This document shows positions 43,999-54,325 of a DNA stretch of 64,000 nucleotides, in pieces. Within the stretch, counting starts at the first letter, position 1; the number at the start of each line of letters is the position of its first letter. A program made the position numbers and the translations under genes. The DNA comes from Gonocerus acuteangulatus (taxonomy: Eukaryota > Arthropoda > Insecta > Hemiptera > Coreidae), in assembly GCA_946811695.1 (NCBI GenBank), contig OX328125.1:98349210-98413209 (forward strand). The letters are read 5' to 3'. The notes under the pieces are model-generated. The model did not search any database. It had not been told where the DNA came from and saw nothing but the letters and a program-made list of their open reading frames with translations.

Positions 43999-44183
43999 AT
44001 TATGGATTTTGTCCGGGTCATCATTTTCTCCACCAACGTTTCGCTAGTCACGCTGACTTCCTCAGGAGTACGTCAGAGAACTCTGAGGAAGCTACATTTT
44101 TCCGACGTAACCCTGGGAAAGCCAGTAGCATGACTGGCGAAACGAAAGAAAATGATGACACAGTCGAATCCCGAAAACCATAA
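43999..44183. mobile_element. Inverted-repeat element with hammerhead-like cores (second family)
   Basis: TATGGATTTTGTCCGGGTCA, TCATTTTCTCC and ACGTTTCGC on the left return in reverse on the right (GGCGAAACG, GAAAATGATGACA, CGGGATTCG in the inverse, AAAACCATA). Arms are about 70-80 bp with roughly 80% identity by eye. Each arm holds a CTGANGA/GAAAC-type core facing the other. Confidence 0.65.
44038..44065 (-). ncRNA. Hammerhead-ribozyme-like core (second family)
   Basis: Minus strand: CTGAGGA, extra A, GTCAG...GACTAGC stem region, GAAACG. The right-arm partner (44113-44143, plus strand) has a perfect 6-bp stem (GCCAGT/ACTGGC) before GAAACG but its CTGAGGA is mutated to CTGGGAA. Neither copy has every canonical feature. 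Confidence 0.4.
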
Positions 44184-44213
44184 TATTATTAATACATTTA
44201 TTATTGTTACTTA

Positions 44214-44809
44214 TCTATATATATAAAAATCACGTGTCTGTCTATTTTTCTGTTTGTTTGTTCCTTATACAAATCTACAACGTTTGACCGATTTTGACCA
44301 AACTTGGCACACAGGTAGGTCTTGATACGAGAAATCTTCTAGCCTAGGTCAAAATAGTCAAATTTCAAAATTTGGTCAAAAGGTCAAAAGTTTTGTTCAA
44401 GAAAAATTGGCTACACTGAACCATTCAGATTGTGACAGCCATTTTGAATCGACATTTTGAATAATGTCTCAAATTTATTTCTTGATGTTCCTGATAATTA
44501 GAATGATGATTTTACATCATTATATAATCATGTAATGCAGTTCATTTCATTATTATAGAGATTACAGAGCGCTGGCTATTCTTTGAAAAGAGCTGTCTAT
44601 TCGCAGGCTCTGCTACTGGCCTCTGTCGGGTGTTAGATAAAGTGCTGTTGTGCTGGCCTCTGAGGGTATCATTATGAACAAAAACCAATTCACATCGTTT
44701 GACCGATTTTCGTAACTGGGTATAGACAACTAGGTATCAAGTAGATCTTGATACGGGGAGAGTCTTAGACAGAAAGTAGGTGTAGCATGGCACACTTGGT
44801 AACAGCTAA
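44214..44809 (+). mobile_element. Non-autonomous Helitron-like element, both ends visible
   Basis: Starts TCTATATATATAAAAATCAC after an A and ends GGTAACAGCTAA before a T. Interior: TTTGACCGATTTTGACCAAA, GGCACACAGGTAGGTC. No coding region. The ends fit Helitron rules (TC...CTRR between A and T). Degraded relatives are at 11541 and 21343. The Helitron at 33642 is a different family. Confidence 0.8.
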
Positions 44810-44831
44810 TTCTGACTATATTTGTTTTATA

Positions 44832-45612
44832 CAGAGTTGGGTAAAAGTAATCTTCGGATAACGGATGACGAATAACCTACGTTATTCGTTATTTGTCATC
44901 TATAATTTGCGGATATCCGTTATCCGTTATTCGAAATTATTACCATTTACGTAAAGTTATCCGTCATCTTTTATCTTAAGATTTCATTTGAAATAATTTT
45001 TCATCTTACGGATGAATTTTAATTCGATGGATAAATTTTCATCTGAAAGATGATTTTTATATTTGGAAGACGTGTAGAAAACCAATTTACTACTTAATCA
45101 TAATGTATTTATTTATTATTTAAATATAATATAATATGTAATTATTTAAATTATTATTAAATATAATTATGTATTACATTATTATTTAAATATATAATTA
45201 AACTTTAAATTAAATTCAACATAGATTTTAAAACTACTCTTTTCTCAAACATTTCATCAGAGAGTCGATTGCTTTTTGGAATATCCGTTATGGAAGCAAA
45301 CGAGAACAGCCGTTCGACTGGTGCTGACGATGGAAGTGCCGTGTTGTACTTAATAAACAATTTCTTGATGTTTAAATATTTATTTAAAGAGTGCAATGCC
45401 ATGTGCAAACGAACAGTTTGTTTTTGCCCGAATGGATAGAAAAAAGTGGTATTGTGGACGGATAACGAATAAAAGATAACGGATAATCAAATGACGAATA
45501 AAAGATAATTCACCCGTTTCTCGAATAACGGATAATTGGTCATCCGTGGTTTTATGATTAACTAATAACGGATAAAAAATTATCTTTTATTCGTTACTTA
45601 AATAAAAAATTG
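44832..45612 (-). mobile_element. hAT transposon, internally deleted, 8-bp TSD
   Basis: Exact 8-bp direct repeat GTTTTATA at 44824-44831 and 45613-45620. Termini CAGAGTTGGGTAAAAGTAAT and the inverse CAATTTTTTATTTAAGTAAC are only partly similar. Subterminal regions on both sides are packed with GGATAACGGAT / CGTTATCC-type motifs, typical transposase-binding arrays. Only the C-terminal part of the transposase remains. Confidence 0.8.
45205..45408 (-). pseudogene. hAT transposase C-terminal dimerisation domain
   Basis: 67 codons, with YNTALPSSAPVERLFSFAS followed by KSNRLSDEMFEKRVVLKS. This is the hAT family C-terminal (dimerisation) signature: S-APVERLFS, then an R-L--E--E--V-LK helix. The zinc finger and the catalytic RNase H-like core are absent, consistent with the short 781-bp element. 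Confidence 0.85.
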
Positions 45613-45890
45613 GTTTTATAGCCCAGTTGAAGTCAGGAAAATCAAGCTAGAACGTTAGCAAATATAATAATCTCAGTTTTTAGTAGCAAATGGGTTGCAA
45701 AATAGGGTAAACTCATAGTAAGTGCTATTGCCTTGGACCCCAACATGCGTAAATGGTGCTCGACTTAAGGTTCCGAAAAAAATAGAGTTTTTTGCTGCCT
45801 AGGACAAACATTCTTCTACCTGACTCAACCCACCAACTCGCTCAATATTTCTGGCAGCCAATGTGTCAAAAAATGTACTTTCTTCAACGA

Positions 45891-45974
45891 TTAAGACCTA
45901 AAGCCGACTATCTCCATCATAGATACATTAAATTAAGACCTAAAGCCGACTATCTCCATCATAGATACATTAAA
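45891..45974. repeat. 42-bp perfect tandem duplication
   Basis: TTAAGACCTAAAGCCGACTA and the 22 following bases are repeated once, with no difference. Because 42 is a multiple of three, the overlapping ORF reads the same 14 residues twice. Confidence 0.95.
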
Positions 45975-46458
45975 TTTGTTTCGGCTTTTGGTGGAATTTC
46001 CACGGTCGATATGTCTGAACGTTCACAGCTTATTTTCTGAAAGGTTAAGAAGTGTAGAAAATCCTTTTTCCAAGGCGTGAGTAAATTGTGATTTGGCATG
46101 ACTAAAAATTTGAATAAAGCTTGATTTTAGGCAGCGTTTCTCTAATTTGTTTGTCTCGCGTACCTCTTGGTTATAAATCACTAGTACCATTTATCTTTAT
46201 TTAAATTAGTAAACTTAAATAAATATTTAAGAGTATTAAAAGAAAGTTGCACAGATTATTTATCAATTTTTAACCAAACTTCAGTAAGATTGTGTCGTTT
46301 GAATTTCTACTTATGAAGTTGTGTCAAATGGTAATTCTATTACATTTATTTTTATCTTTTATTGATAATTATGTTTTATTCTTATATTATTTGTAACGAA
46401 TCTAGGGAAAAACTTTTCTATATCATTTTTGTGATTTAATATTTTTTAAATTTTTTAT

Positions 46459-46999
46459 CAGAATAGGGCACAAATCAACTAAATGATTGACAAATCGATT
46501 CAATTTTACTTATGACTAATCAATCATAGGATAAAATAAGTTAATCACAACTCGAGTTAATCATTAATCATAGGCCATAATGATCATATGTGAAGTTAGT
46601 CATCAATCAATCATTACTCGTCAAGCAGTGATAGTCTGTACTAATGATTGACATGACTAACTTGTAAATAATTTTAGTATTAGGCTAATACCAACTTGTT
46701 TACACATACTATCTATAAATTGGGCTTTGGAATTCCTTGATGAACCAGTTAATTATCAATCATAAATCAAGGACTTTTTTAATCTTTAATTATTAGTCTG
46801 AATAAGGTTAGTCAGTAATCATCAATCACTAGTCAAAGCATGTTTAATCATCAATCATCAATCATAGGCTAGAAAGCAGTTAGTCGTCACTCATTAGTCA
46901 TGGAGAAATATGATTGATCAATCATCGATCGTTAGTCATGTCCCGATTACTCATTCAACCATTAGTCAAGAAATTAATCACAGTTTGCCCTACTCTATG
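46459..46999. mobile_element. Probable hAT-type MITE rich in TGATTGAT/ATCAATCA motifs
   Basis: Ends CAGAATAGGGCACAAATC and the inverse of CATAGAGTAGGGCAAAC resemble the CAGAGTTGGG end of the hAT element at 44832. Between them are dozens of imperfect ATCAATCAT, TAGTCATCAATC and TTAATCATC units in both orientations. The flanks TTTTTTAT and TTTTATAT could be a diverged 8-bp duplication. Confidence 0.55.
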
Positions 47000-47551
47000 T
47001 TTTATATCCTCCATAATTTTGACGTACCAGCGACTCGCTTATCACCAATGTTACGCGTACCAGAGGTTCGAAAACGCTGTGTAAAGAAATAGTCCATCAT
47101 ATGTTGAACAGCTGATGAAAAACCATCTGTACAGCTCATTGATACTATAAAAACCTCCAAAGCCTTTTCAATTCATCCATTGAACTCACCGCAATCAAAC
47201 GGATTGATTTAAAGAGAATAAAGATGTTAGCTTTTTCTATCATCTTTTCTAATTGCGGCATTGTCCTCTCGACTAAAACCTGATACAGCTGACTTAGGGG
47301 TACTAATGCAATCTAGATGGCCTTGGAAGGGGAGAGCAGCACACTCTAGCGGTCAATTATCCATACACTGATTTGCCTAGAGTGGGGGGGGGGGAGGTAA
47401 TGAAGGGGTGCTGCTTCTCTAACCAGCTTTGCCAACCCCCCGGCACTTAATAATAGAATCACCGCTCACCAGCAGTGTAGCCAATTCACTTCTTTAAATT
47501 AATCCTACATTTTTACTATTTTTTTTTTTTAAACTCTTGGTGGATTCTAAA

Positions 47552-47552
<1 letters not shown>
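47000..47552. other. Intron, no gene recognised
   Basis: Mixed composition with a G9-11 run near 47384. No repeat or domain recognised. Confidence 0.45.

Positions 47553-47642
<90 letters not shown>
47553..47642. repeat. (TA)n microsatellite, ~90 bp
   Basis: TA dinucleotides with one AAA interruption near 47598. Confidence 0.95.
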
Positions 47643-47646
<4 letters not shown>

Positions 47647-47794
47647 GGAATTACTTGAATAGTATTGAAATCAATTTAACTTCAAAAAAATTATTTGTTT
47701 TATTCTTGACTGATGCTAATGAACTCAGCATTCCAGTGCCTTAAAGGAATAATATTAATAAAAAAGTGAAGGATAGTTTCTCATCCTTATTTAT

Positions 47795-48420
47795 GTTTCC
47801 TTATGGAGGGGAAGGAAAAGCCTATATGTGTGTCATGTAATGAACCGATTTCTGTGCGGCATATCTTCGAGTCTTGCAGGTTATACGAAGAAGCCCTAGA
47901 GAAGAACGAAATTCCAAAAGATATATCTGAAGCACTTGCAGACAACCCCTCCATGGTGGACAAAGTATTAAATTTTCTTAAAAATTCAAAATTATACACA
48001 GAAATATAGCAAAAAAAAATAAATAAAAAATAAAAAAAATAAATAAATAAATAATAAAAAATAAAATAAATATATTAATAAAATAAATAATTTCTGTATA
48101 TATTCTATACCTTGAACGCAGATGCATTGATTGCGTATAGTTTTAAATAATATGCCGTAACGGACCAAGCTCATATCACCATAATTATTATTTTAGCAGT
48201 ATCCATGTAAAACAATTATATTAGCCATAGCAGTTTCAGAACCATTTTTAAAAACCCTTTTTGAACATTATATAACATTACAACTTAAGAGCATTCTCGA
48301 CAATATATGTAGTGCATACCTTTATAGTACAAAATAATTTTCATTGAAAAACACTTTACAGGACGATGGTAACCTTTGACGTTCTTCGTCCTTAAACCTT
48401 ATTAATACATACATACATAC
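47795..48420 (+). mobile_element. 5'-truncated LINE with 12-bp TSD and (ATAC)n tail
   Basis: ATCCTTATTTAT occurs at 47783-47794 and again at 48421-48432, directly after a (CATA)n tail (about 48404-48420). Between them lie the last 69 codons of a LINE ORF2, an A/T-rich spacer and a 3' UTR. The exact duplication bounds the insertion to the base. Length 626 bp. Confidence 0.9.
47803..48009 (+). pseudogene. LINE ORF2 C-terminal fragment
   Basis: EKPICVSCNEPISVRHIFES followed by CRLYEEALEKN. C-x2-C, a V-R-H-I-F-x2-C block and a natural stop are typical of Jockey-like LINE C-termini. The frame is open from the truncation point at 47795. The ATG is internal and not a true start. Confidence 0.8.
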
Positions 48421-48432
48421 ATCCTTATTTAT

Positions 48433-48969
48433 TAGGATTGGAGGTTTACTCAAGAACCGAATTATTCATTTTCACAATTCGGCCGTAATTTTTGTTTCCT
48501 AGAAACGGAATTTGATGTAGATCATGCCTATGTAATAAGATAGGTTTGTTGTGAAAATGGACAATATCTGTTCATAACAAGTCGTGGTTTATTATGAACA
48601 AAATATTATTTTTGAAAATAATTAATTCAGCTATTAATGACAAAAATATTATTGTTCTCATTAAACGAGACAAGGAAATGTAGGAATTTACCATAACATT
48701 TGTTTTTGTTTATTGTTGTTGGTTTACGACACAAAAATTGTAAAGAAGTAACTTTTTTCTATTTTTGTATCAGTAAGTTTAAGCCAGTGTTACCCAAAGC
48801 GGTCTATATCGATACCCAAGAGCTGCAGGAGGAGAGCAGTTTAAAAATGGATAGCAGCTCTTCTCACTTTAAAAAGACATAGGTACCTGTTACTTTTCAC
48901 CAATTATTTATGGAATATCAGAAGAAAGTTCTAACATCTTTACCATCGTCGTGCCTAGAAGAAAGAGGT

Positions 48970-49035
<66 letters not shown>

Positions 49036-49572
49036 AGAAACCAACTGGACATCACTAACCGAGAATATTTAAGATTAAACCTGAATTATTTGGTCTCAAG
49101 GATTGAAAATTTAATATTCAAGCATTAGCTTCTGCTATTCCACTAAAAAGTATTTATTTTTAGCTTAGAGATTTTAAGAAAAAGACACTAGGTAAATATT
49201 TATTTACTGTCCTTGCAATTTCATAATAAATCGTATGAACCTCAATTTTTTCACTTCATACCTCACTACAGTCCAAAAACCCCGGAAACCGCTGTAATTT
49301 ATTCACGAGACAATACCGTTCGGGGACCACTGGTTCTGGCATATTACTCAGCAAATTTGGCTTGAACTAGTCATTTTCTAAGGAAGTACTTAAATACCCG
49401 GCTCTTGTCACGATTTTTTTTGTAGTTTCATATGACAATGTTGAAATACCTTTGTGTAAAGGGATGCAATAAAAAAATCCATAGATTCGTGGGAAGACAA
49501 GAATTCCGTTGAAGGAATGAGAGAGAGGGAGAGTGAGAGAGAGAGTGAGAGAGAGAGAGAGTGAGAGAGAGA

Positions 49573-49652
<80 letters not shown>

Positions 49653-49944
49653 CCTAGTTAGGAACCACTAACAAGTGGTAATTGGTATTAAAGCAACCCC
49701 TAATGAAGCTAGTTACATATCAGCTGGGATTGGATCTGAAAGCCTTTCGGATGCTAAGTCCGTCACCCTACAAATCATATCAGCCCCTCCCTCCTCACTC
49801 CCATCTCCATCCCTTAAACTTCCCTTAAGAAGTGGATTTTACTTGATAATTATATAGAAAAAAATATCTATAGAAAAATATTTTCTATATTATATTATAT
49901 ATTTTCTGGATAAGAACTAGAATTTCGGCATCTGGCTGAGTATC
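48433..49944. other. Intron with poly(A) and (GA)n tracts
   Basis: Poly(A) of about 60 bases at 48974-49033 and a (GA)n/(GT)-interrupted tract at 49519-49651. No gene recognised. Confidence 0.5.
49519..49651. repeat. (GA)n microsatellite, ~130 bp
   Basis: GA dinucleotides with GTGA interruptions confined to the first 60 bp and a pure 3' half. Confidence 0.95.
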
Positions 49945-49965
49945 TAATTTGGCAGTAGTTTATAG

Positions 49966-50295
49966 TACAGGACAAGAGACAAAAAACTACGAGAAATTAA
50001 ATCTACAATTACTAACTGGCCCTCGAGCAACAGAAGTACAAGAAGAGAAGAAGTAGTACTGACACGCCTACGGATTGGACACACTAGACTTACACTAATG
50101 ACTAGAGAACAAGCACCGATTTGCCCAATATGTAACACCTTTTTAACTATTAAATACTTACTAACGGACTGTTTAAGACTTAACTCATTTCCCCTCCCAG
50201 CTATAAATCTAACAGAGTTGTTAGCAGAAGGAAGCAAATTTATAGATTTTGTTTTTCGATACTTAAGGAAAATTGGACTTTTTGATGAAATATGA
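49966..50295 (+). pseudogene. LINE ORF2 C-terminal fragment
   Basis: Open from 49966: KLREIKSTITNWPSSNRSTR, then REEVVLTRLRIGHTRLTLMT, REQAPICPICNTFLTIKYLL and a natural stop after GLFDEI. The order RRE-VVLTRLRIGHT-LT, then C-x2-C, L-I-K-LL-DC is the classic end of Jockey/I-type LINE polyproteins after the RNase H domain. The reverse transcriptase is lost by 5' truncation. It is the least decayed of the three LINE tails here. Confidence 0.85.
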
Positions 50296-50601
50296 CGTAT
50301 ACGTATATGGTTTTCTATGTTTGTATACGTGCTTATCTGTTTGTGTATGTGTATATGTGTATGCATGTATGTGTGTGTGCATATGGTTTATTTATTTTTC
50401 CTCCTACTAATATGTATATTTATTTTTCTATTTACGACCTGCTATCATTAATATATATATGTAAAAACTATGATTTGAAATTCATGAAGATCTAAGTCTA
50501 TAATTGTATTTACAGACTGCCCTATCTGCCTCTGTGTAGTTCGTATCTTTTTATAGTCAATGCAAATTGTATTAGTAAATTATTTTTTTATTTATTTTTG
50601 T

Positions 50602-51133
50602 GGGTCTTTTGTATAATAAGCATACACTTTTCAAGAACTAGTAACAGTTACTCATTTTATTATTATTTGGAACATATGGGATCCACAATATTTTCTGATT
50701 GTTGGAAGTCATACCATGGTATATGTTCCAGGAATGCGATATAAGCACTATCCAGTAAATCATAGTGAAAATTTTGTAGATCCCATTACTAGAGCCCACA
50801 CACAGAGAATTGAGTCTTTGTGGGCTAGTTTGAAGCGAAGGAACAAGATTGAATGCGGAACAAGTAGGGCATTATTGGATTCATATTTGTGTGAATTTGT
50901 GTGGAGAAGAAGATATGAGAAGGAATACCTATTTCATAAAATATTGCATTCAATGTTTGAATATTGGCCACCTTCAGCATGATTTATTTTGTTCAGTATT
51001 AAATAAAGTTATTTTCTTTTTTATAAACAAGCACTTATCTTGTTTTGTAAACATAAACTAGAGGTTAGTAAAGTAACAGTAGAGTAATAGTTACTAGTTC
51101 TTGAAAAGTGTATGCTTATCATACAAAATACCC
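50602..51133 (+). mobile_element. Merlin DNA transposon, internally deleted, 8-bp TSD
   Basis: The exact 8-bp repeat ATTTTTGT (50594-50601 and 51134-51141) flanks TIRs of about 50 bp: GGGTCTTTTGTATAATAAGC on the left and the inverse of GGGTATTTTGTATGATAAGC on the right, both continuing CATACACTTTTCAAGAACTA. An 8-9 bp duplication and GG-starting TIRs are as expected for Merlin (IS1016/IS1595-like). Only the C-terminal third of the transposase remains. Confidence 0.92.
50716..50982 (+). pseudogene. Merlin transposase C-terminal fragment
   Basis: YKHYPVNHSENFVDPITRAH, TQRIESLWASLKRRN, then CGTSRALLDSYLCEFVWRRR. H-Y-VNHS-FVDP-T-AHTQ-IESLW is the hallmark of Merlin and bacterial IS1595-type transposases. 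The E of IESLW is probably the third catalytic acidic residue. The first two catalytic Asp residues lie in the deleted part, so the product is inactive. The reading frame itself is intact from ATG to stop. Confidence 0.88.
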
Positions 51134-51271
51134 ATTTTTGTTTTAATTATTTCATTTTCAAATTTGTTTACAATTGTTCACTTTTGTTTATTCTTATGTT
51201 TGTATTTTAAGTGATGAATTGCCCTTGTTGCGGTCTCACTAATGTATAAATAAATAAATAATTTGGCAGTA

Positions 51272-53421
51272 ACAATGCTTCAGAAATTATATAAAATAAT
51301 AACAGGTAAAGAGTTAATATTTAATATAAAAGCAATATTATAAGGAAAAATTTGTAACTGATGTTGCATTATTTTAACTTATTCAGGATTCCATAGCAAA
51401 TGTTCTAAGGTTTAGGGGCGCATTGGTGAATTAATAGGTTTCGGGGCTATATATAGCCAACACTATGTAAAATATGTTTTATATTTCTGCTTTTGGATGT
51501 TAAACGTAATGCTAAAACCAGTGATATTTCCTTGACTACGTGCTAGTAAAAGCAGCCCAATGCGAAGACACTGGAAGCCATGACACTCCGTCTCTGGTGA
51601 CGACATAGTTATGGCCTGGGAGCTGCCGAAAAAGACCAGTCGCATTTAATAATTCATTTCGAGTCTACGAATAAAAAGGCTACGTGATTGGACAGTCTCA
51701 CCGCCTCCCGCGCATACTAACGAGACGACATTGAATAAGCATATCCTACTGTCGACTATTCATGTCGGCTTTCGTAAAACTTTCAGGTGCCAATTCCTGG
51801 TGAAACTGTCACTATTTCATTCCTAGGATACGAAATTGTTTATACATGTGTCGACTTGTGCTCGCAGAATATCAATAAGTATCCAGTGGATATTGTTCCT
51901 TCGGCCTAAACTCAGTTTGTAGAATTTCAGGAGTTGGGAAGCCTGTATCGCAGGATACGCGTACACTATATTAAATATTTCGTCATTCTGCTATTGAAAT
52001 TTTCTTTCATGGGAATTCACCGGAAAATTTTGAACGCATTAAGTTTTATGTATTTCTAATATATGAGGACCTCAGAGGTCAAGGAGTCTAAGTAACAAAC
52101 TCGATGTTTCGAGGAAAATGGATTCAACGTTAAACATATAGGTAACAGCAAAAACAAGATTTTACAGTTCCGACCATAGTAGACAAATCCTCAGGTCCTT
52201 AGCTGTTTATTATCTATAATACATAATAGGTACATCATTTAAAAAAAAAATGTTTTACATACTCAAATCTATAGAAGCCATTATTCTGCCAAAATATTCC
52301 ATATAAAAAGTTATCCATTATAAAAAAAAAAATTGATTTAGAAACGGATGTCAGATTCGTATTTAGCACATTGAAAAACCCCTAAATTCTAATTTTGGGA
52401 ATATTACAAATATAAAAATTTTTTTATTATAAATGCCGATAAGGGAGGGCCCTTAAAATTTTGTTAAAGATTCCACAATCTGGCCATATTGCAAAGAATA
52501 TTTACCCGATTCAAACCAAAGTTGGATGGTCGATGAAGGCCCTAATGCCCTTCTACGTGTTCTGGGATCGACGTTATATGCAAGAACGTTTACATTTTAT
52601 TTTTATTTTGAGAGCCCTTTTTTGCAAGTACCTTTTGAGATAGTACAAAAGCTATTTATATGGTTAGAAAAAGGAGTCTTTCTTCTTTTGAAAATTTCAA
52701 TGACGTAAAAATCGGATTATCTCAAGGGGAGATATTGAATTTCAAAACGTCACGTTACTTTTTCGCTTACAATTTTTAGTCTCTTCCAGACTGGGAAAGA
52801 TCATTATTTTTTGTTTTCAATGATATTCACTACATTAGGGTTTCTTGGGGTACTGATTTTAAATCTGCTATTATTTTTGGTGTAAAAAATGTGAAAACTT
52901 AAAAATATTTTTAAATTTATTGGACTAAATATAAATTATTGGTGAAGGAATCATGTCGATATCATTTTCTAAACTCGATATAAAAAATAAAGCACTTTCA
53001 ACCTATTTTATTTTATTTCTCGGCTCCTAAGGCGCATTGGACGGAACGTTCGGACACGTGTCGACTATTTTTCGATTTAGAATCACCAGAAAAAAAAAAA
53101 AAATGGTCCAGATCGGTAACCCCATCGCTGTATACTCCCCTTGTTAGTAAGTTCAAGGCCTGAACCTTTAAGGGCAGCTCTTTAACAGAGAAAACACTCT
53201 ATTTTACAAGATGCCTAGAAACCCACATCTTTATAAGTCTGAAACGATGAAGGCTGTGAGTTAGTGACTTATTTACACTATCCATGAGTCTTAGGAGATG
53301 ATCATACACTTAACTCATTTTGCCCATTTTACCATTTACAAACTTATTCCCTGTAACCATCAATATATACATTGTCGATTACATGGTTATTTGCAAGTAA
53401 AATAAAAATGTTAGTACTTAC
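51272..53421. other. Intron next to the bHLH exon, no gene recognised
   Basis: 51640-52060 is GC-moderate and single-copy. The ORFs at 52461-52708 have no recognisable domain. A phrase at 52346-52372 (GATGTCAGATTCGTATTTAG) resembles one at 43450-43470, so part is an old repeat. The splice donor of the bHLH exon starts at 53421. Confidence 0.5.
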
Positions 53422-53660
53422 TGTTTATGGATTTAGAAAATGCAGGCTTGTCCCTGCTCCAAGGAGGATCGCCATGACCAGAGAAATCCCTCAATTTGAG
53501 GTAGGATATAGTAAGCCTGATGATGGAGGCTTTGTCTAGCTGTGAGGTGATGGCAGCTGGGAGAGGGAGCATCTTAGCTAGCTCGTAGAACTCGTAGTTC
53601 TCTTTGCCGCGTCTAGATCGCGCTGCGTCACGGCTCTTCTCCTTTCGCAGCTCGAGAATC
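53422..53660 (-). CDS. trh: bHLH-PAS transcription factor exon: bHLH domain (trachealess/NPAS-like)
   Basis: This 239-nt exon encodes [20 protein letters not shown], then [40 protein letters not shown] and [19 protein letters not shown]. The basic region ([15 protein letters not shown]), helix 1, loop and helix 2 are all complete, so DNA contacts and dimerisation residues are present. The sequence is practically that of arthropod Trachealess and close to NPAS1/NPAS3; Sim and HIF differ more. These factors act in the nucleus as dimers with Tango/ARNT on ACGTG-type sites. Acceptor TTTTGTTACAG ends at 53661 and donor GTAAGT begins at 53421. The exon starts with one base finishing an Arg-type codon and ends with one base (A) that pairs with CG of the exon at 17491. 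The exon encoding the N-terminus is not identified to the right. Confidence 0.95.
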
Positions 53661-53737
53661 CTGTAACAAAAAGGGATATATTTATATATCAATAACACAG
53701 ATTTTTGTCACGGATTTTCTACAAGTTTCCATCATGA

Positions 53738-53905
53738 AGCCTACGTCCATAGTCATGTTGAATGCACGGATCCAATTGATCGCCGAAGGTAAGCAACATG
53801 GCCAATATCTGAATGGGGGACCGACCACGTGCTGCCAGCATTATAAAAGGTTGGCTACCTGTAGATAGCCCGGCGATAATTGCCCAGTCGTTGATACGCC
53901 TTAAC
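53738..53905 (+). mobile_element. 5S rRNA-derived SINE, degraded, antisense to the host gene
   Basis: GTCATGTTGAATGCACGG, GATCGCCGAAGGTAAGCAAC, CTGAATGGGGGACCGACCAC and GCTGCCAGCATT are the 5S part. GGTTGGCTACCTGTAGATAG and CGTTGATACGCC are the shared tail. No poly(A) remains. It starts only 77 bp from the splice acceptor of the bHLH exon. Confidence 0.8.
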
Positions 53906-54195
53906 ACTTTCAGGACCGATGGTTTCGAAGTTTTCGGGCGGATTCAGTATCATACGATACCAGACCCGCAAACCTAACCGAGACTACGTCATGAGGTCCC
54001 AAATCAAATACGAAGCGTATAGAACAAGGCCCGGAGTAGCGGGGTCGAAAGAAAACCAAGCTATGTGCTGACGCATATGCCACGACGATCGGCGCTCAGA
54101 ACACATCTCTCTGACGTACAATCCTTAACACTCGCGCCTACTGCACCACCTTAAATGATAACTATAAGTGGACGTTAAAATTTAAATCAATGATG

Positions 54196-54325
54196 ACTAT
54201 ACTCCGCCCGCAAACAAAAGAACAAGAAGGGGCGTGGCCGGAGGGCAGCTAGGCCTTCCCACGCATGGGCTGAATGCAGCGCGTGCGCACTACCTTGTTC
54301 TTTTGTTTGCTGCAAGGCTATAGCT
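54196..54325. mobile_element. Short MITE
   Basis: Inverted ends CTATACTCCGCCCGCAAACA and CTATAGCCTTGCAGCAAACA, both continuing AAAGAACAAG. A GC-rich centre contains GCGTGCGCACTA. About 130 bp. A solitary half-copy lies at about 30980-31045. Confidence 0.7.

Larger units (their letters stand above)
49958..51258 (+). mobile_element. 5'-truncated LINE with 13-bp TSD, interrupted by a Merlin element
   Basis: TAATTTGGCAGTA occurs at 49945-49957 and again at 51259-51271, directly after the 3' tail (TAAATAAATAAA). The LINE holds 110 ORF2 codons, a 3' UTR and that tail. Without the 532-bp Merlin insertion and its 8-bp duplication it is about 760 bp. Confidence 0.92.
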
